Assembly: GCF_023073915.1 (NCBI RefSeq)
Contig: NZ_JADPKK010000022.1
Span: forward strand, 1,364,001 to 1,428,000
Source: Bradyrhizobium sp. 149
GTDB taxonomy: Bacteria > Pseudomonadota > Alphaproteobacteria > Rhizobiales > Xanthobacteraceae
Direction of reading: 5' to 3'
DNA: 64,000 nt
The notes below the pieces were generated by a model. That model made no database searches and was not told the origin of the DNA. It was given only the letters and a program-made list of their open reading frames with translations. The position numbers and the translations under genes were made by a program. Numbering within the stretch: position 1 is the stretch's first letter; every line of letters begins with the position of its first letter. Below are positions 61,322 through 64,000 of this stretch, piece after piece.

Positions 61322-62218
61322 TCAGGCATGAACCGCATTCTCCAGCGTGAGCGGGCGGGATCGCTGCCGTTCAATATCTTTGGTCCCGATGACAAGCATA
61401 TCACCACAAAGCTGCAACACGGCCCGCTCGATCAATCCGCGATCGAATAATTGCCGTGCACATTCCGCGCCAGATTCGAGCGCGGTCTTGATCTCGTTCT
61501 GCGACAGTTCACCAACGTCACGGGTCACCAGCCGCGCGCCGAGATCACTGTCGGGCTGAAGCTCGCTTGCAGGCGTTCGGATGATGGCGGGATGGCCCGG
61601 CAGATCGACAGCGTTCGCAACGATCGTCGCAGCCGCATCGGCTTGCGATGCTGATCCCGCCAGCACGGTGACGGCATCGGCGATGCCAAGCGAAAAGCTG
61701 CGGCCGTGCCTTCCACTGGTCGCAATGCCACGCACGGGATCATCGAAATCCACCCTGATTGTCCGCATCACACCGTCGCGATCCGGCCGGTCCATCAGGC
61801 CAACCGAAAAATGCTCGCCCTCGCCGAGATGCAGGGCGATGTCACCGCCATTGTTGACATAGGCCCGGTCGAGCGATGCCGCGCCCAGAATCGCACCCAA
61901 CACCTCCTCCGCCACGCTGCCGGCCACGGCGGCCATCGGCGTGACGAAGCCGTCAGCGGCATAGGGCGCCACCGCGGCGTGCATGCGACGCGCCACAACG
62001 CCTACCAACGAGGACCGCCCCTCGACGGCAGCCCGCAACTCCGGCAGTTCCGCGCAGAGCTCGTCGAGTAATCCCGTGAAGCGCCGAGCGGCCGCCTCAT
62101 AGGCTGCACGCACCTCGCTCGGCTCGCCCCTCGCCTCAACGATCAGATCAATCGGTCCATCCTGCAAATGCAGCCGCCGGCCATCAGACAGCAACGCGAT
62201 TTGCGGGAGCCTAGTCAT
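61322..62218 (-). CDS. UPF0280 (ApbE-superfamily) protein
   Basis: A 298-residue protein of the UPF0280 family: LLSDGRRLHLQDGPIDLIVE at the start, MAAVAGSVAEEVLGAIL, AYVNNGGDIALHLGEGEHFS, GIATSGRHGRSFSLGIADAV and ASQADAAATIVANAVDLPGH, all equivalents of ApbE/NosX motifs (V-x-NxGGD; ATSG; A-x-AD-A-TA). ApbE enzymes attach FMN covalently to proteins. Its ATG overlaps the hnr stop by 4 bases. Since Eubacterium 6-hydroxynicotinate reductase is reported to carry covalent flavin, a role in maturing that enzyme is plausible but unproven. Confidence 0.85.
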   Translation of the reverse strand: MTRLPQIALLSDGRRLHLQDGPIDLIVEARGEPSEVRAAYEAAARRFTGLLDELCAELPELRAAVEGRSSLVGVVARRMHAAVAPYAADGFVTPMAAVAGSVAEEVLGAILGAASLDRAYVNNGGDIALHLGEGEHFSVGLMDRPDRDGVMRTIRVDFDDPVRGIATSGRHGRSFSLGIADAVTVLAGSASQADAAATIVANAVDLPGHPAIIRTPASELQPDSDLGARLVTRDVGELSQNEIKTALESGAECARQLFDRGLIERAVLQLCGDMLVIGTKDIERQRSRPLTLENAVHA

Positions 62219-63672
62219 GCCCGAGGTCCCGGAATCGGGTTCTGCCAAGGCAATTGGCGAACATCGTCGCCGCCCTGCACCTCTGACAGCGGCTTGACAT
62301 AATCCATGTGCCCGCCGAGCGCAGCGTAATCGGACAATTTCATCGTGAATTCGATCGGCGCGACCAGTGCGGGTGTCGGCACGTAGCCGAACGCCCCCGC
62401 CGGCATCTGCGTCACGTCGACCATGTAGGTGATGCCGCCGCCCGGCCAGACATAAACAGGCGCGCCACCACTGGTGACGCGCGTCAGCGCGTCCTTCACC
62501 GAGCGCGTCAGCCGCACCGGATTGTCGGTGACGCCCGCCCGCAAGGAACCACCGGCGCCGGCCATGAACAGCACCGTACACAACGCCGGTTCGCAATTCT
62601 CCTGAATGCGCTCGACCGAGAACTTGAGGTCATCAGGCATCTCGGTCTCGACCGGCTTCAGGGCTTCGTCGAGCACGTAGTAGGACGAATGCTCTCCGGT
62701 CGTGGAGACCATCAGCATGGAGAGACCGGCCCTGGCTTCCTTGGCGTCGAACGGCCCGAGGATCGCGAGCGGATCGGAGATATTGGTGCCGCCCCAACCC
62801 GTGCCGGGATCGGCGACCTGGAAATAGCGGCCGGGCGTCGAGCGGCGCCCCTTCAGCTTGATGCCGGTGTCGGCGATGTCGAGCAGCTTGCCGGCCTGGT
62901 GCTCCGAGAGCACGCCGGTGATGTGGTCGTCGACCACGACGACCTCGTCGACCTTGCCGTGCCATTGCTTGGCGAACATGCCGATCGTCGCCGAGCCGCA
63001 GCCGACGCGCATGCGCTCTTCTTTCATGCCGTTGACGATCGGCGGCTGACCAGCCTGCACCACCACGCTCGCACCGCCGTCGATGGTGAGCTCGACCGCC
63101 TTGCAATTGGCGAGGTCCATCAGCGTGTCGCAGGTGATGCGGCCTTCCTTCTTGGAGCCGCCGGTCAGATGATGTACGCCGCCGAGTGACAGCATCTGCG
63201 AGCCGTATTCGCTGGTCGTGACATGGCCCACCGCTTCGCCCTGCGCCCGGACGGTCGCGGTCTCCGGCCCGAGATAGCGGTCGGTATCGATCTTCACCTT
63301 GACGCCGCAATAGGAGAAGATGCCTTCGGTGACCACGGTCACCATGTCGACGCCATCGACCTCCGCGGAGACGATGAAGGGCGCCGGCTTGTAGTCGGGA
63401 TAGGTCGTGCCCGCGCCGATCGCCGTCACAAAGGTTGAAGGCTCGTGGACGATCCTGCCGTCCCAATCTTCGGTGCGGTTGAACGGAACGAGCTTTCCGC
63501 CATGCGAGACGGTGCGCTCCAGGATCACATGCGGATCGACGCGGACGAGCTTGCCGTCGTGATTGGCATAGCGATCGCAGGCGCCCGCCGCGCCCGGCTT
63601 GATGTAGCACATCACCGGACAGGCATCGCAGCGGATCTTGTCGATGGCGGCGCTCGTAGGTTCAGTCACCAT
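62215..63672 (-). CDS. hnr: 6-hydroxynicotinate reductase-like Fe-S flavoenzyme
   Basis: A 485-residue protein. A ferredoxin-like Cys motif sits at the N-terminus (RCDACPVMCYIKPGAAGACD), then IGAGTTYPDYKPAPFIVSAE, EGIFSYCGVKVKIDTDRYLG, GRITCDTLMDLANC, RMRVGCGSATIGMF and QENCEPALCTV, about ten cysteines for several clusters. I recognise it as the 6-hydroxynicotinate reductase family from Eubacterium barkeri, which reduces 6-hydroxynicotinate to 1,4,5,6-tetrahydro-6-oxonicotinate. ATG 63672 is chosen because the upstream ATG 63702 lies inside an operator-like site. First gene of an operon running to marR. Confidence 0.82.
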   Translation of the reverse strand: MVTEPTSAAIDKIRCDACPVMCYIKPGAAGACDRYANHDGKLVRVDPHVILERTVSHGGKLVPFNRTEDWDGRIVHEPSTFVTAIGAGTTYPDYKPAPFIVSAEVDGVDMVTVVTEGIFSYCGVKVKIDTDRYLGPETATVRAQGEAVGHVTTSEYGSQMLSLGGVHHLTGGSKKEGRITCDTLMDLANCKAVELTIDGGASVVVQAGQPPIVNGMKEERMRVGCGSATIGMFAKQWHGKVDEVVVVDDHITGVLSEHQAGKLLDIADTGIKLKGRRSTPGRYFQVADPGTGWGGTNISDPLAILGPFDAKEARAGLSMLMVSTTGEHSSYYVLDEALKPVETEMPDDLKFSVERIQENCEPALCTVLFMAGAGGSLRAGVTDNPVRLTRSVKDALTRVTSGGAPVYVWPGGGITYMVDVTQMPAGAFGYVPTPALVAPIEFTMKLSDYAALGGHMDYVKPLSEVQGGDDVRQLPWQNPIPGPRA

Positions 63673-63699
63673 GTCAAAGCCAGCCGACAGTGCAGTTAT

Positions 63700-63715
63700 C
63701 ATTTGTACACGAACG
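63700..63715. promoter_or_regulatory. Operator-like 16-mer just upstream of hnr
   Basis: CATTTGTACACGAACG matches the C(A/G)TTTGTA(C/T)AC pattern found twice upstream of ena. It begins 28 bases before the chosen hnr start, in a position suited to repression. Confidence 0.55.
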
Positions 63716-63852
63716 ATGTTGCGCGCACTCCCGAAGGCTGTCAAGCGGCGGTGCGACGTAAAAGACAGGCCTGCCGCATAAAACCTCATTTGCCTATCCA
63801 CTCTGTCCACAAAGAAGGCATTCGCGCTGCACTGCGGCATGCACGGCTTGCA

Positions 63853-63868
63853 CGTTTGTGTACAAACG
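63853..63868. promoter_or_regulatory. Palindromic operator-like 16-mer between hnr and the divergent gene
   Basis: CGTTTGT-GT-ACAAACG has perfect 7-bp arms with a 2-base centre; its minus strand reads CGTTTGTACACAAACG, the same pattern as the other three sites. It lies 88 bases upstream of the rightward gene at 63956. Confidence 0.6.
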
Positions 63869-63955
63869 GTATCGTCGCAACGTAGGTTTTGAGCGTTCTT
63901 GGAATTTTCGCGAAGCATTGGCCGCGGCGTTCAACGAGTCGATTTGGGAAAGAGG

Positions 63956-64000
63956 ATGACGCAGACACCGATCCGCCTCACCGTGAACGGCAGGATCCAC
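63956..64000 (+). CDS. Start of a probable [2Fe-2S] subunit of a molybdenum hydroxylase (partial)
   Basis: Only 15 codons are inside the window: MTQTPIRLTVNGRIH. This is the typical opening of xanthine-dehydrogenase-family small subunits (first strand plus NG turn of the plant-type ferredoxin domain). GGGAAAGAGG precedes the ATG. Divergent from hnr, it would fit nicotinate dehydrogenase/hydroxylase, the enzyme that makes 6-hydroxynicotinate. The identification rests on 15 residues and context, so it is tentative. Confidence 0.5.
   Translation, partial: MTQTPIRLTVNGRIH

Overview
The window reads as chromosomal DNA of a rhizobial alphaproteobacterium, most likely Bradyrhizobium or a close relative. 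The basis is inference from several signs together: high GC coding sequence, many Liv-type ABC and Bug-type solute receptors, Irr-box-like sites, a sigma-EcfG-like promoter, and two kinds of large palindromic intergenic repeat that I associate with bradyrhizobia. No prophage, transposase, plasmid gene or CRISPR array was seen. One tRNA gene (Gln, anticodon CUG) is present.

Layout. 0-6 kb: an iron-uptake operon on the minus strand (TonB-dependent receptor, PiuC-type hydroxylase, ExbB, ExbD, TonB) behind three tandem Irr-box-like sites, followed by a small gene with its own Irr-like site. 6-11 kb: an MdtA/MdtB-like RND pump and an IalB-family protein. 11-16 kb: a complete Liv-type ABC transporter (livF, livG, livM, livH, binding protein). 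16-24 kb: a DUF1428 gene, tRNA-Gln, and a six-gene operon resembling C4 acid-sugar catabolism (DapA-family lyase, FAD-linked hydroxyacid dehydrogenase, DUF1537 kinase, PdxA-like dehydrogenase, iron alcohol dehydrogenase, Bug receptor) with a divergent IclR regulator. 24-33 kb: RNase Z, an amidase, and a TetR-controlled RND pump whose two genes are split by a palindromic repeat. 33-40 kb: a mixed region with decaying genes (TauE remnant, frameshifted MaoC gene, another frameshifted remnant), two very small overlapping ORFs, a lytic transglycosylase, an orphan binding protein and a CodA-like amidohydrolase.

40-49 kb: a compact operon for the lower protocatechuate 4,5-cleavage/gallate pathway (two 2-pyrone-4,6-dicarboxylate hydrolase-like proteins, one with an export signal; a DctA-family symporter; GalB-type hydratase; GalC/LigK-type aldolase; a 4,5-dihydroxyphthalate decarboxylase-like protein; a DUF1932 dehydrogenase), with a TetR regulator and a divergent Bug receptor. 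No ring-cleavage dioxygenase is present. 49-53 kb: MscS channel, DUF763 protein, and a small operon of hydrophilic proteins behind a sigma-EcfG-like promoter.

53-64 kb: the most interesting region. An enamidase gene very like that of Eubacterium barkeri, a 6-hydroxynicotinate reductase-like gene and, at the window edge, the first codons of what looks like a [2Fe-2S] subunit of a molybdenum hydroxylase together suggest a reductive nicotinate (or related N-heteroaromatic) pathway. The same cluster holds a Liv-type ABC transporter with fused permeases, a MarR regulator, a ferredoxin-NADP reductase, a UPF0280 (ApbE-superfamily) protein overlapping the reductase gene, and a PF06684 protein of unknown role. 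Shared 16-bp near-palindromes lie in both divergent promoter regions of this cluster.
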